Source: Hofstenia miamia (lineage: Eukaryota > Xenacoelomorpha > Acoela). Taken from it: a stretch of 64,000 nt of DNA. Positions 34,982 through 46,235 of the stretch are shown here, one piece after another. The stretch covers positions 808,478-872,477 of the forward strand of contig SCFE01000091.1 in the NCBI GenBank assembly GCA_004352715.1, written 5' to 3'. Made by a program: the position numbers and the translations under genes. The notes beneath the pieces were generated by a model. It saw only the letters and a program-made list of their open reading frames with translations. It did no database searches and was not told the DNA's origin. How positions within the stretch are numbered: position 1 is the first letter of the stretch; each line of letters opens with the position of its first letter.

Positions 34982-36388
34982 TTAGATAACACTTAGGTTT
35001 AATCCTACTTCGTTACAAAACTGTTCAAGTCGATTGTTTGCCTCTTCGATGAAGTTGTGAACTCTGCTTTTTAAATCATTGATAGTCAGTGGAAAGTTCC
35101 CTTGCAGTTTATGCTGACAGAAATAGTACAACGCAGTGAAAATAAAATTGGAAACAGACGAAACACTGTCTATTACACTAAGTGGTACTTCATTATTAGG
35201 CGAAAAATCAAAATAGTAGGATAAATATGAATATAAGAAGCTGTACATTGAGAGGAAGGTCCTTACAACAGAATGCTCAAACATTAGACCGTCCAAACTT
35301 TTTACAACACTAAAAAAGTTTATGGCAGCTCTTTGAACTTTTTCATCAGTGACAAGATTAAACATCTGAAAATAATTGCCATTACAAATTTCATATAGAA
35401 ATATAATACATGCAACAGAACTGTATTTATCTTGAATATGAGCTATGTGATCAATCAAAAATGTTTTGTCTGATAATCCGGGCACGAGGCATGCATATTC
35501 GAATGTGTTTATGATACCATCACGCAAATAATGCTCCATTGTTTTTGTGTTGCCTTTGCCTATGTCTGCAACGGCTGTGTAGAATTTGCTAATTATCTCT
35601 GGGACCTGAAAAACGTTGCAGTACACTACTTTGGCATATTCTATAAATTTTGTGCAACAATCCACAATTCTTAAGAAGGTCGTTAGCGAGCTACTATCAT
35701 TATTGTAATGACACAATTGCTGATAAAGATTGCTAGACGACGCCTCCGTTTGTGCATAAATTTTTAGATATGACTGAAAATTTTGCTCAGATAAGCGACT
35801 GGCAAATTTAGCATACTCCTGCAATTTGGCAGTGTAATTGCTGATGGCGTTATCCATGTGTGATTCACTGACATGCTCTATATGATTAGACAAGAGATAG
35901 AAGGCATCTTTCAAAATTTGTTTTCTGAAATTACTCTCATCATAGGGTTTGGCAGAAAGCTTGTCTTCAGTGAGTTTTACGTATTTTTCAATAACATTTG
36001 TAAACGCTTTATTAGCTTCCTTTTTGTATTGCGACTTGAACTGATCTCGAGGTGGACGACCAATTTGTGATTTACTTCTGCTCATTTTAAGTGACAAGCA
36101 TCTCTGGTATCTACAATACATACATGAGCGTTGATTCATTGTAAGTCTGCATCTTCCAGTTCGATTGATGCATTTGAATTCAGATAGTGATCGTGATCTT
36201 ACTCTGTGGTAAAATCGCTTACATCCTGAACACGATTTTACACCAAAGTGTATACCGACCAGACGATCAGATCCGCATATGCTACAGTTTGCACTGTTCA
36301 TGAAAATCGTCGTTCTTACAATGCCAGTTGTAAAGTTTGTCAACAAACTTTGATCAAAGTGCACGGTTATTGTATTTATCAGTTGCAT
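34982..36388 (-). CDS. Divergent nuclear receptor, single exon
   Basis: An uninterrupted 468-codon frame. The ATG at 36388 is the longest start; Met30 (36301) lies five residues before the first zinc cysteine and is equally plausible. The DNA-binding domain covers residues 35-97: CSIC, VKSCSGCKRFYHR (P-box region), CINRTGRC, then SCMYCRYQRCLSLKM. The eight zinc cysteines are 35, 38, 53, 56, 73, 80, 89 and 92; Cys97 follows. Loop spacing is x14 in finger 1 and x6/x8 in finger 2, against the usual x13 and x5/x9. A hinge GRPPRDQFKSQYKKEANKAF follows. The remaining ~330 residues are helical, about the length of a ligand-binding domain, but the classical LBD signature was not recognised. It should be a nuclear, sequence-specific transcription factor; target and ligand cannot be read. 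The lack of introns could mean retrocopy origin or an expanded intron-poor family. Confidence 0.85.
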   Translation of the reverse strand: MQLINTITVHFDQSLLTNFTTGIVRTTIFMNSANCSICGSDRLVGIHFGVKSCSGCKRFYHRVRSRSLSEFKCINRTGRCRLTMNQRSCMYCRYQRCLSLKMSRSKSQIGRPPRDQFKSQYKKEANKAFTNVIEKYVKLTEDKLSAKPYDESNFRKQILKDAFYLLSNHIEHVSESHMDNAISNYTAKLQEYAKFASRLSEQNFQSYLKIYAQTEASSSNLYQQLCHYNNDSSSLTTFLRIVDCCTKFIEYAKVVYCNVFQVPEIISKFYTAVADIGKGNTKTMEHYLRDGIINTFEYACLVPGLSDKTFLIDHIAHIQDKYSSVACIIFLYEICNGNYFQMFNLVTDEKVQRAAINFFSVVKSLDGLMFEHSVVRTFLSMYSFLYSYLSYYFDFSPNNEVPLSVIDSVSSVSNFIFTALYYFCQHKLQGNFPLTINDLKSRVHNFIEEANNRLEQFCNEVGLNLSVI

Positions 36389-37808
36389 TTAAGCAATTGC
36401 TCAACAATTGAAAAATTCGTATTGACATTTAATCTAACTGAAGTTCAGTAAACAGCATGAATAACCTCTTACAAAGTGCATCATGTACTAAATATAATCA
36501 TAATCTAATGATTTTCTATTTTCATCCGTCTTCTTATGGTTCATTAAATTTATCAAACAATCAAAAGCATTTTGCAATTTGCTAATGAATAGGCAATTTT
36601 ATTATCATTAAAGGTGGGTCCTCTTTAATAGTTGTAGTTATTTAATTGCCAGTGTATGGCAAATTCCTGTGTTCTATTTTTGGAAACTAAATAGTTTTTG
36701 TTTACAGGAATTCAAAATCACTCGCGCGCGGATCTCGTCTTAATTCTGTCAACATAAGATCTCAAAGGGGCTAGAACATCTTTGTAATGTTACAAAATTT
36801 AGGTAGTCGCAATATGCCTTTTGTATTAGTTCGCTTAAAAATTACGAATTACAAAATAGGTTAAAAATTTTTTACAAGTTATTCAAATGTAGATAGCACA
36901 TATTTAATTGCACTTTTGTTATCTTAGATTGTATGTGTGCAAAAATAATCAAGTATGCACAATGCAGGCCATAGCAGAACAATATTTTTCGGCATAAGTT
37001 TAGCAGGTACAAAAAGAATAGGAACGAGTAAAAAAAATACTTCAGTATGCAAACATAACGAGTTGGGGAAATTTTTAAACGCAAAAAAACAGTGAAGGCA
37101 GTAAAGTAGACAACAACATAACCTATACAAAAGCTAAAACCCAAATCCTTCTCATTGTAGTACATGAATATTTGCAGAAGGGTTTCATGAAATCATCCAC
37201 AATGGGTTATGCCTTTGAGAAATTTTCAAAGAATCACTCGTTTCTGGATATCTAATCATTCTTCTTTTGTACTTTTGCAATAGACTTATGATTAGTATTA
37301 ATAACTTACACGAAATGTTCAGTCCATATTCTTTTTCATAGTTCATTTAGATGATAGTAGCCTGCAATAAGGCACTTAAAAATATATGTTTATATCAGTA
37401 ATTTGAAATTTTAATGTACGCAATTTACTACATAGGGTAAGTGTAGGGAATACGAGACGTTAAGCTCATTTACCAAATCTGTGTAACCAGATTCACACTA
37501 TTTCTAGTAACTCTTAACAATGTTTTAAGTAACTTGTTTTATATACCTAGGTATCATAATATATTATTAAATTTTTTTTACTTAATTTAATAGTAGGCTT
37601 AATATAGATTTAGACGATCTCTTATTACCTACCTGTGTAGGTAGTACGAGACCTTTTCATTTTCAACCTAAACCTCGTTGATCGAGATGTTGAGTAAAAA
37701 ACTTTTTAGTGGAAATACAAATTCATATAAGGAGGTACTTCTTCTAAAATGTTTGGGTTTCCCTAAAGTCAAGTATCATTTTAAATTTTCAATAAAAATT
37801 ATAATCTG
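36389..37808. other. Upstream region of the nuclear receptor; no other gene
   Basis: AT-rich with no convincing coding frame. It would contain the receptor's promoter, but no element was recognised with confidence. Confidence 0.4.
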
Positions 37809-37910
37809 ATAACATTAGGGTTGGGACAATTAGGGTCGATGAAATTTGCCGACCTTTTTCTTAAGAGAAATTTGACGAATAATTCGAAAATATCAAAATT
37901 TTTAACCTCG

Positions 37911-38093
37911 GACGTCATCTTAAGTTCGGAATTTGCCATTTAATGAGGTCACTTACGTTAATGACATCATTTGACAGAATAAGTGAGAATTAATGGATAT
38001 AATTATGACATATTCAATAGTATTCATAAGTGACCATCCTTTGAATAATATTTACTCAATAATATTCATATTTGTGACGTCATTATGACGTTT
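37911..38093. promoter_or_regulatory. Left subterminal TGACGTCA array
   Basis: Sites: GACGTCAT 37911, TGACATCA 37962, TGACGTCA 38075 and TGACGTTT 38086, all within 280 bp of the left end. They are probably transposase-binding sites, or captured CRE/ATF-type sites; both readings are inferred. Confidence 0.55.
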
Positions 38094-38749
38094 ACACGAT
38101 AAAATCCTCCAAAACACGAAATATGTCCAATATTTCGTCGTCTTGACTGTTTAAAGTTACTGATTATAGGTCAAATTCAAACAGATGTAAAATATACATC
38201 ACTACTAGGTTCTTGTATAGAGCCATAGACTAATATATATATATATATATATATATCACTACTAGATTCTCTTATAGAGCCGTTGACTGATAGTTCAATA
38301 TACAAATAAATAAATTGACACTGAAAATGAACTATCGGAATTTCTTTCTGAAAAAATTGCAACGCTAACACCAGAAGTAATGCGCCATAAATGTGAAATG
38401 ATGAGGGCCCACCCATTAACTGTAATGATGACTATAGTTTGTAAGTATTTGATTTGTATACTTTTTTAAAAATTGTTTTTAAAAATAAAAATATACATTT
38501 TCTAAAATGGCCGTTTTTTATGAGACAACCTATACATATGTTCTCATAGAGCCATTGACTTATAGTTCAATATGGTTAGAAATAAATCAATACAAATATA
38601 TATCACAACTCTTTTCTTATGAAGAATTCAGAGATATGTCGTAAATACCATGAGTTATTGAGCTGGTATTACAAATGTTTCACCATATAGATGTAAGCCA
38701 GCTATTACATCTGGTTTCTAGTTGTCCAATCATAGTGAATTTCATTCAG

Positions 38750-39860
38750 ATAGAACCATCTTCAGCAGTGCATCAACGTCCTTAACTCGACCAGCCGGTT
38801 GTATTACATTCTGAATCTCTGATAGAAGTTTGGCATTATTGAAAGTTTGGTTTTTTTATTTTCCACCGGGCTCCTCAACGTCGCGTTTTTGGTGAATACC
38901 ATGGCGCCAAAGTCATATGTAGATACTTCACTTCAGCCAGTAACTGTTTACTGTGCAGATTGGCTAATAAACCAATAATTGATTTGGTGACTGGCTCACC
39001 ATGTTTTTTTACAGGTATTGTATCTGATCGAGCTGATTATGCTTCTTCTGTTTGAGTTCTTCCTTCCTCTTCATCACCAACGTCTTAGCTGCTTTGATGG
39101 TAGTTAAGAAATCTTTTTCCAGGTTCTTTACGTTCTTAACAGAATCAGATGACCTCGCCCACTTCCAGTTTGATTTCTATTCGACTGTGTTGAGCTCAGT
39201 AAACTCCTCTTTCACCAAAAGGCCATTACACGACACAATGGTCTTCATAGAGTGTTTTGTATGTTAGATGTTCCACCAGTGATTTTGATTTTGTTATCTA
39301 AATGAGCGAAGTTACTTTCACATATGAGGTTTTTTGACTGGAGCAAGATTGAGTTTCTCAATGAATTCAACATCAATTTCAGACGTTGGGACAGTCAGGA
39401 ACGACATGGTAGATAACTGATGCTTGAGTGTTACTATTACTTCAGACAGGGCCATCACAGACAGCTTTTTCTGATGCAAAATATCTGTACACTGGACATC
39501 ATAAGCTTTACGCGTCATCTTTGAATCAAATTGACTACCCTTTCCAGCCAACTGCTAGATTTTAAATTAGGTTGCTTCGAAACTTTCACTAAGTACAGAA
39601 ATTCATTGTAATCTGACTGTAATCTAACAGAAATAGCTCTAGTACCCAGTGGATAGACGTTTTTTTGAAATCTAGTCATGGTGTAGTTTGTCTGCTACAG
39701 CGGTATATGCATCTTCACGACATATCAAATTTGAACCTTTGTGGCAGAGTGAGGAAATACAACCACGTAAATACATACTGCTAGGTAGTTTGCCTGTTGG
39801 TTCGTAAGTTTTCACTTTGCATTGCATTAAGCCATTGAGCTCTCAACTATTGTTGTCACT
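38750..39860 (-). pseudogene. Decayed protein of the DNA transposon, family not recognised
   Basis: Readable minus-strand pieces in order are GKLPSSMYLRGCISSLCHKG, DAYTAVADKLHHD, FQKNVYPLGTRAISVRLQSD, KSSSWLERVVNLI, KAYDVQCTDILHQKKL, LNLAPVKKP and a Lys/Glu-rich LEKDFLTTIKAAKTLVMKRK. The order of a short GKLP block, a basic NVYP block and a FDxxCxD-like block resembles uncharacterised repeat-associated proteins of invertebrates that I have seen but cannot name. At least four stops and frame changes intervene, so this copy makes no product. I assign no function beyond being the internal gene of the element. Confidence 0.5.
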
Positions 39861-40279
39861 CCATGTCTCCATTATCTCCGTCTATCTGCCACACATCAAT
39901 TTTATAACTGAATGAACGGAAATTTCTATGACGACATATCGCATTGCACCTTTTCCATGGAGACCCAGACGGATACCACCAGGTGATCAAATGAACTTCA
40001 ATTCGACTCAAACTTTTCATCAGAGTTTTTGACGCTGTCTGTATTAACATTAGGTACTATTGTAAAGATCAAAACATTGTGCAGATGACATCAACCAGTA
40101 CAATATCAATACTATATACAGCCATGAATTCCATCAGTATTTCTGATTTTAGTACTTATTATATTATATATTATATCATACATATTTCAATGTATCACAA
40201 TAATATGTTTTCAAGAAGGAATGGCTGGGAGATTTGTAAAACACTGATCTGTTTGAGCTATTTAGACAATCTGAAGTCA

Positions 40280-40483
40280 TGACGTAACGATGACGTCACA
40301 ATCTAATCTCAATTTGAATCAAACATAGCCTAAATGAATGAAACTAATGAAATTTGTCATTAATTTTTGGGCTTGGCTGACTATCTGAACTACATATTGG
40401 TCAGGATCGAACATTTGATGCAAATAACGTCACTTTCTGGCAGTGACATCATAAAGCAAAATTCTGAACTGATGATGACGTCA
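40280..40483. promoter_or_regulatory. Right subterminal TGACGTCA array
   Basis: Sites: TGACGTAA 40280, TGACGTCA 40291, TAACGTCA 40425, TGACATCA 40444 and TGACGTCA 40476, all within 310 bp of the right end. This mirrors the left array. Confidence 0.55.
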
Positions 40484-40593
40484 AAGGTAAAAATTTTTGC
40501 CAAATTTCAATTCTGCGTTAAATTTCGCCTAATAAGAAATTAGGCTTTTAAGGAATTTGGGAAATAAATAATCTTTTCCAACCCTAATAACAT

Positions 40594-42135
40594 TCATTAC
40601 CATTTAAATGACATTCAATGCCAATCATCATGATGCCAATGTATTTGCCTCCGGAATGTCCCATTTTGTTGTTGATTTTTTCATAGTAATTCAAAACTGA
40701 ACGATTGGCAACTATCCTGTCTATAGAGACACAAAAAAACAGTCAAATGAAAATTGTGGTCTAGTATTATCTACACACATTATTGCCTGGATATCATAAT
40801 TGAAAGTCTCTCTACACTGTGCACAATGGTCGATTGACATCAACAATAGTTATCAAACTTCATCATATTGTTATTAATACCATTTTTACAGAAAACCACA
40901 AAAATTTAAACAGAAGGAGGATTTGTTTCCTTCTATATTTCTTACACAAGGTAAGGAAAATTCACAAATATTGTAATTTTTTATGTTCAGTTTATGTTCT
41001 TCTTATTTCATTTAGATAGTCACTGTATTGTATTTGTCTATAAATATTAATTGTCTTAAATGATAATCTGTATACGTTTTACTTGAGAAAGTGTTTCTTA
41101 TTAAATACATTGAATATTTTTTGTTGTTTGGTCGAGTCAGTAATAAATAGAGGATGTTGTTTAATTGGTAAAACTAACAAAACTACTTCAGAAGGGCATG
41201 GCTGAGTATAGCATGCTTGAAACTATAAAAGCAGTAAATGAAAGAAAAGTGTTCTTTTGAAAAGCAAAAGGGGGTTTTCGGTTAAAAATATAGTTGGAAG
41301 ATTTTATTAAATGCGAAAAATTTGAATTTTGCAAACATTTAGAATGGTTGTAAGGTAAAAATGTCTAAAATATTTTGTTAGGTAAAAATCTCGTTCTTAG
41401 ATCAAAATTTTGTTTAGTTAGTAAATTTCTATAGTTTTTGTGCAATTGCTTATCAAAACTTTATTTCAAATAAAACAAAATGTTCTGTCATTGTCGAACA
41501 AGGCTTTTACAGCTGTGAAAAGTCTTAACAAAGAATCGCCTTTCTCTTTTGAAAGCCATCAAACATTCATCTCAAGAAATTTGAATAATTTTAATTGCAC
41601 ACCACTAAGCGGAGGAAAACTAAATTGATTTACTTCAAAATAAGTGTTATGCAATAATTCAATTTGCAAGTTCATTACATGCTTTACAATAAAGTGAAAT
41701 AACGCGATTTAAACAATAAGGCTTAGTCAGCAATAAATCGTCATAGATGTTTTTATAGATTAATAGGTTTTGATGTAAAACGTGTTTGAAATATACACTT
41801 TCAATTTTTCTATTGAAAAATCGACGTCGGGAATAAAATTTTTCAAAATCCTTGCAAGTTCTTTAAGAGATCCACAACATAATACTCAACAGTGAAATGT
41901 CAAACAAAGCCTTCCTGACAGGGATTGATCATAGATGCTTTTCTAGATGATAAAGAAAGGTCAGAATTTATTATTTCACTGTCTCACTAATGTATTAACA
42001 TTGCAAATTTCATACGCGAGAAATTGAAGATATTTCTCAGATTATTAAATGAACCTAATTTCTTCCTATGATGTTTATTTATGTATATGCAGTACTTTAT
42101 AACATGTTTTAAGCAATACATACTGATTTTGGAGA
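40594..42135. other. No gene seen
   Basis: AT-rich spacer between two DNA elements. No supported coding, RNA or repeat feature. Confidence 0.45.
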
Positions 42136-42143
42136 CAACACAG

Positions 42144-42938
42144 CAAGGATGCCTAAAAATTAATTTATTGAAAATTAATTTAAATTATTTGATTTCGAGA
42201 ATTCGAAATTACTATTAATTGATTTTGGGTATTCAAAATTAAATTAATTGATTTTTTACTTTGCAATTAATTTAAATTAATTGTTGTTTTAACAATCTAC
42301 AGTAATGATATGAATTGATTATATACATGTATTAAACAAAGGTTAACAAATTGTTGCTGGCTGCCAGCACTCTCATTGTGCATTGTTTTCATGTAGGAAT
42401 AATTAGTAGTAAAACACTTCATTATTTATGAAAGTGTAAAAGCCAATCAACGTTTTGTGTTGTGTTTAATATTTCCATAATCTCTGCATCCTTCTAAATA
42501 AATGGTTTCCTCTTTCCAATTCACTGAAACCACATACAATATGTTACACCTTTGAAAAATTGCTACTACCATGAATTATGCAACTGATTTGCTGAAAAAG
42601 AGAAAATTTGAAGGAATGATAGATTTATTCAACCATTATCAAACGTGTTGGAACCTTTTTTCAGCACCGCAATTTCTCATTGTGAAACCTAGGCACCACA
42701 TTCTATCAATTAAGCTACAAGTGCCAACATTTTTAAAGGTCAACAACGGCCTTTAGAACGAAAAACTGCTGAGTGTATTGAGAATTTTTCAATGTGTCAA
42801 TTAATTTAAATTAATTGCAAATAAATGATTTTACTTGCCATACCTATTAAAATTAATTGATTTTTCAAAGTATCAATTAAAATTAATTGATTTTTACCAC
42901 TCGAAAAATTAATTTAAATTAATTTTTAGGCATCCCTG
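42144..42938. mobile_element. hAT-type MITE with subterminal ATTAATT arrays
   Basis: 795 bp. The ends are CAAGGATGCCTAAAAATTAA on the left and the complement of CAGGGATGCCTAAAAATTAA on the right: one mismatch over at least 20 bp. The flanks CAACACAG (42136-42143) and CAGCACGG (42939-42946) look like an 8-bp target duplication with two changes. Both subterminal 150-bp zones are packed with ATTAATT or ATTAATTTAAATTAAT; the centre (about 42310-42780) has none. There is no transposase. CAGGG termini plus an 8-bp duplication point to hAT. Confidence 0.8.
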
Positions 42939-42946
42939 CAGCACGG

Positions 42947-43417
42947 TCACAATGGAAGTGAATGTTTAAAGCAAGCTTAGTTTTCAATAATCGACTTTCG
43001 AAGTACTAATCGAATCGAAATCAAATCGATTTCAAAATTTCCGCATGGCTCATGTTTAAGAATTTATGACTTAAAACACGAAAAATACCATGCTCCGAAA
43101 ATCTCATGTTCAATACAGAGGATATTTTTTAAATTCATTAGGGAAGATTGAGTTACCAATTTCAATCTATAATTGTAAATTTTTAGAGAACTTAAAGTAA
43201 AGAAATTTTCTCATATTAGAATTGTGTCCGACTACCTCACTTTCATTACATTAGTTAATAATCTGGCAGACGTTGTTTTGTTTGTAATGCGTGCTTACAA
43301 AGAAAGTTGCATTTACACGAGGCCATTTAAAGTTTATTTATTTAATATCAAGTGCCTAGATATGACGGCTAAAATACAACAAGTAAATCAATTTAAATTG
43401 TAGAAATATACTTCTAA

Positions 43418-43453
<36 letters not shown>

Positions 43454-44484
43454 AGTAACTATAAATTTACAAATGCTTTAAGATTTTGCGTAAATATATT
43501 ATAAAAGCATTATTTCAGTTTTTTAGTTTGTTAACACTATACAGGAGAAGATGTTTGGAAATTTTTTTAATGTAAAGTACATATAGGTGATTTTCTCAAT
43601 TTCTATGAAAAATGAATTTATTGTTTAGCACCTCAGACTACCTTAAGCAGCTGAAGCTGAAGTTTTGATTAGAATTCATTCTGGATACTAAGCTGTAAAA
43701 GTCAATTGTAAGAGCATTATTCAATGGTTTTTTCACAAATGCCAAATTTACGGATCACTAAATATCAATTATAACACTTTGGTAATATATAGACAAAAGT
43801 TTTACAATATAACACATGCAGGAGAAGACTAAGCTCAAGCAGGGCCCTAGGCTAGAACTCAAGTGTGATCCCCTAAGACTTAAGGATGCTGTTTTTTCAT
43901 TATTCACAATTTGGCACATTTTTTGCACAGAAATACTAAATATCAAGCAAAATCATAAATCAAATCTAAAGCAAAGAGAAAAATGACATACAATTCTAAA
44001 AATGTTTTGCTTACTAACACAATATAGACAACAGCAGTGCTTTGCATGCTGATTACAAAACTAAATAATAGAAATTGGCTTTGTGAAATTTTGTATGTGC
44101 AAACTTTTCAAGTACTTCCTTAAAATCCAAGTTGCAAAGGAGGTCACTCTTAATGACCATCAATGAAAGTGCATTCTGACATTCATTTGACATTGTTGTG
44201 TGAACTACATTCTTAACCCATGACAAAAATAAAAAATATCACTCACTGTGCAGTTTGTGACAAGGATACTAAGATAGATATGAAGTACAACATTCACATT
44301 CAGAAAACATTTGCAAACTCCAGGCTCATAGCTTACTTAGTACAACTTCAATTTGATACTGCATCTAGCTTCTTGTTCTTGTTCATGACCTTCATAAACA
44401 GAGCAGTTGATGCTACTGCTACATCATTAAAATTGAGTAGATTGGACCAGCTCATTGCCAAAGTTTGGTCTCAAATTGCTGCGA
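42947..44484. other. No gene seen; (TA)n at 43420-43449
   Basis: Transition into the CpG-poor right part of the window. Open frames here (for example at 44220-44504) have no recognisable pattern. A TA microsatellite is the only clear feature. Confidence 0.4.
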
Positions 44485-45124
44485 TAAGTAGCAGACAGAT
44501 TTGAAGCAGGCAGCTGGTCAGCAGACATATTCAGCAGTTATTGGAGACACCCAAAAAACTTGCAAACTGAAGAATATACAGCCAGGTGCTATGAGTAGTT
44601 AAAGAGAGCACTAGCCTGTCCCAATGGGACACCCTGAAATTCTCATAACACCCATGATTATTTGCCATGTGGAAATGAAGTGATTCTATTGGACGCCATC
44701 TAGCAATGAAATATTTTTGACAAAACTAAATTGAGCAAATTAATTTTTAGACAATGTGTTCAGACCAAAGTGGGAATTTTTGATTTTTATAATTTAGGCA
44801 AACTNTAAGTAGCAGACAGATTTGAAGCAGGCAGCTGGTCAGCAGACATATTCAGCAGTTATTGGAGACACCCAAAAAACTTGCAAACTGAAGAATATAC
44901 AGCCAGGTGCTATGAGTAGTTAAAGAGAGCACTAGCCTGTCCCAATGGGACACCCTGAAATTCTCATAACACCCATGATTATTTGCCATGTGGAAATGAA
45001 GTGATTCTATTGGACGCCATCTAGCAATGAAATATTTTTGACAAAACTAAATTGAGCAAATTAATTTTTAGACAATGTGTTCAGACCAAATGGGAATTTT
45101 TGATTTTTATAATTTAGGCAAACT
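44485..45124. repeat. 320-bp segment duplicated around a single N
   Basis: 44485-44804 and 44806-45124 are identical except for one missing G, and the only base between them is N at 44805. This is almost certainly an unmerged contig overlap and not biology. The segment has no recognised gene. Confidence 0.9.
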
Positions 45125-45605
45125 GATATTTTTGATCACAAATTTCACTTAAGTCATGTTTGTTGTAACAATGTTTAACATGAAACTTTGCATTAAGGAA
45201 AATAATTCATAGATGTAAAAGCCAACACTTAGGTATAACATTTGCATAGATACATATTTCAGCATGCATTAAAATTAATCAAATATATAGCATGCAAAGA
45301 ATATGTTGTGCTAAATGTAAAAGCATACATTACAAAGCAGCTCAGAGTGATGAAGTTTAGCATTGTGCAATCCTCAAGTTTTCCAGCTTCATTCTAAAAT
45401 ATGACAGCACTTCCACATTCACCCCAGGAGATGGCCACCAGAAATGCATTAAGACATTTATTTAATGTGGCTGGCTTTCCCCAGAAGGCCTATTGTTACC
45501 ACAGACCTAAACCATGAGCAATGAAAACAATAATAACCATTCCAAAATAAAATATCTAGTGACATTTGATAACACCCAAGTACTATATATTTTGTAAAAA
45601 TGTAA
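45125..45605. other. No gene seen
   Basis: CpG-poor AT-rich DNA without recognised content. Confidence 0.4.
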
Positions 45606-46235
45606 GCCTGGTTTGTGAAAACAGATATTACATCAACATATATAGGAAATATAAACCATTAACACATAAAAATCATTAAAACAAAAATGTGTACAATGGA
45701 AAGAGAAATATTACATCAATATATATAGGCAAATAAACCATTAACAAATAAAAATCATTTTAAAACAAAAGTGTGTTTTTTGTGAAAATAGAAATATTAC
45801 ATCAATGTATATAGGTGAATAAACCATTAACACATTAAAATCATTAAAACAAAAGTGTGTTTGGTGAAAAGAGAAATATTACATCAACATATATAGCCAA
45901 ATAAACCACTAACAAACAAAAATCATGTTAAAACAAAAACATGTTGGTGAAAAGAAAATATTACATCAATGTATATAGGCAAATAAACCATTAAAACATA
46001 AAAATCATTTTAAAACAAAAGCATGTTTTGTGAAAATAGAAATGTTGCATCAAAGTATATAGGTGAATAAACAATTAACACATGAAAATCATGTTAAAAC
46101 AAAAATGCATTTGGTGAAAAGAGAAATATTACATCAACAGGCATAGGCAAATAAGCCATTAACACATAAAAATCACGTTAAAACAAAGTGGGCATTATGG
46201 AAAGAAATATTACAAAATTGTATATAAATGGTGAA
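45606..46235. repeat. Minisatellite, about 83 bp x 8
   Basis: The marker TTACATCAA recurs at 45628, 45711, 45797, 45879, 45961, 46045 and 46129, with a worn copy at 46210. The spacing is 81-86 bp. Each unit contains TATATAGGxxAATAAACCATTAAC and AAAATCATxxTAAAACAAAA variants. Alternate units share differences (for example TGAAAATAGAAAT against TGAAAAGAGAAAT), hinting at a two-unit higher-order repeat. Confidence 0.85.

Larger units (their letters stand above)
37816..40586 (-). mobile_element. DNA transposon with 7-bp target duplication and mirrored TGACGTCA arrays
   Basis: 2771 bp bounded by TAGGGTTGG and its complement CCAACCCTA, flanked on both sides by ATAACAT (37809-37815 and 40587-40593). 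The inverted repeat continues imperfectly for roughly 100 bp (GAAATTTGACGAATAATT at 37867 against the complement of 40510-40540). Both subterminal regions carry TGACGTCA-like motifs and the middle does not. A decayed protein is encoded on the minus strand. Terminal TAGGG and a 7-8 bp duplication fit hAT or a related superfamily; the protein did not let me decide. A (TA)n tract lies at 38233-38256. Confidence 0.7.

Noticed and set aside
44220-44504. 94-codon plus-strand frame with a short CxxC near its start
   Set aside because: No family pattern and it runs into the assembly-duplicated segment.
45606-46235. CRISPR-like regular repeat
   Set aside because: Units are ~83 bp, adjacent and diverged, without unique spacers, in an animal genome; it is a minisatellite.
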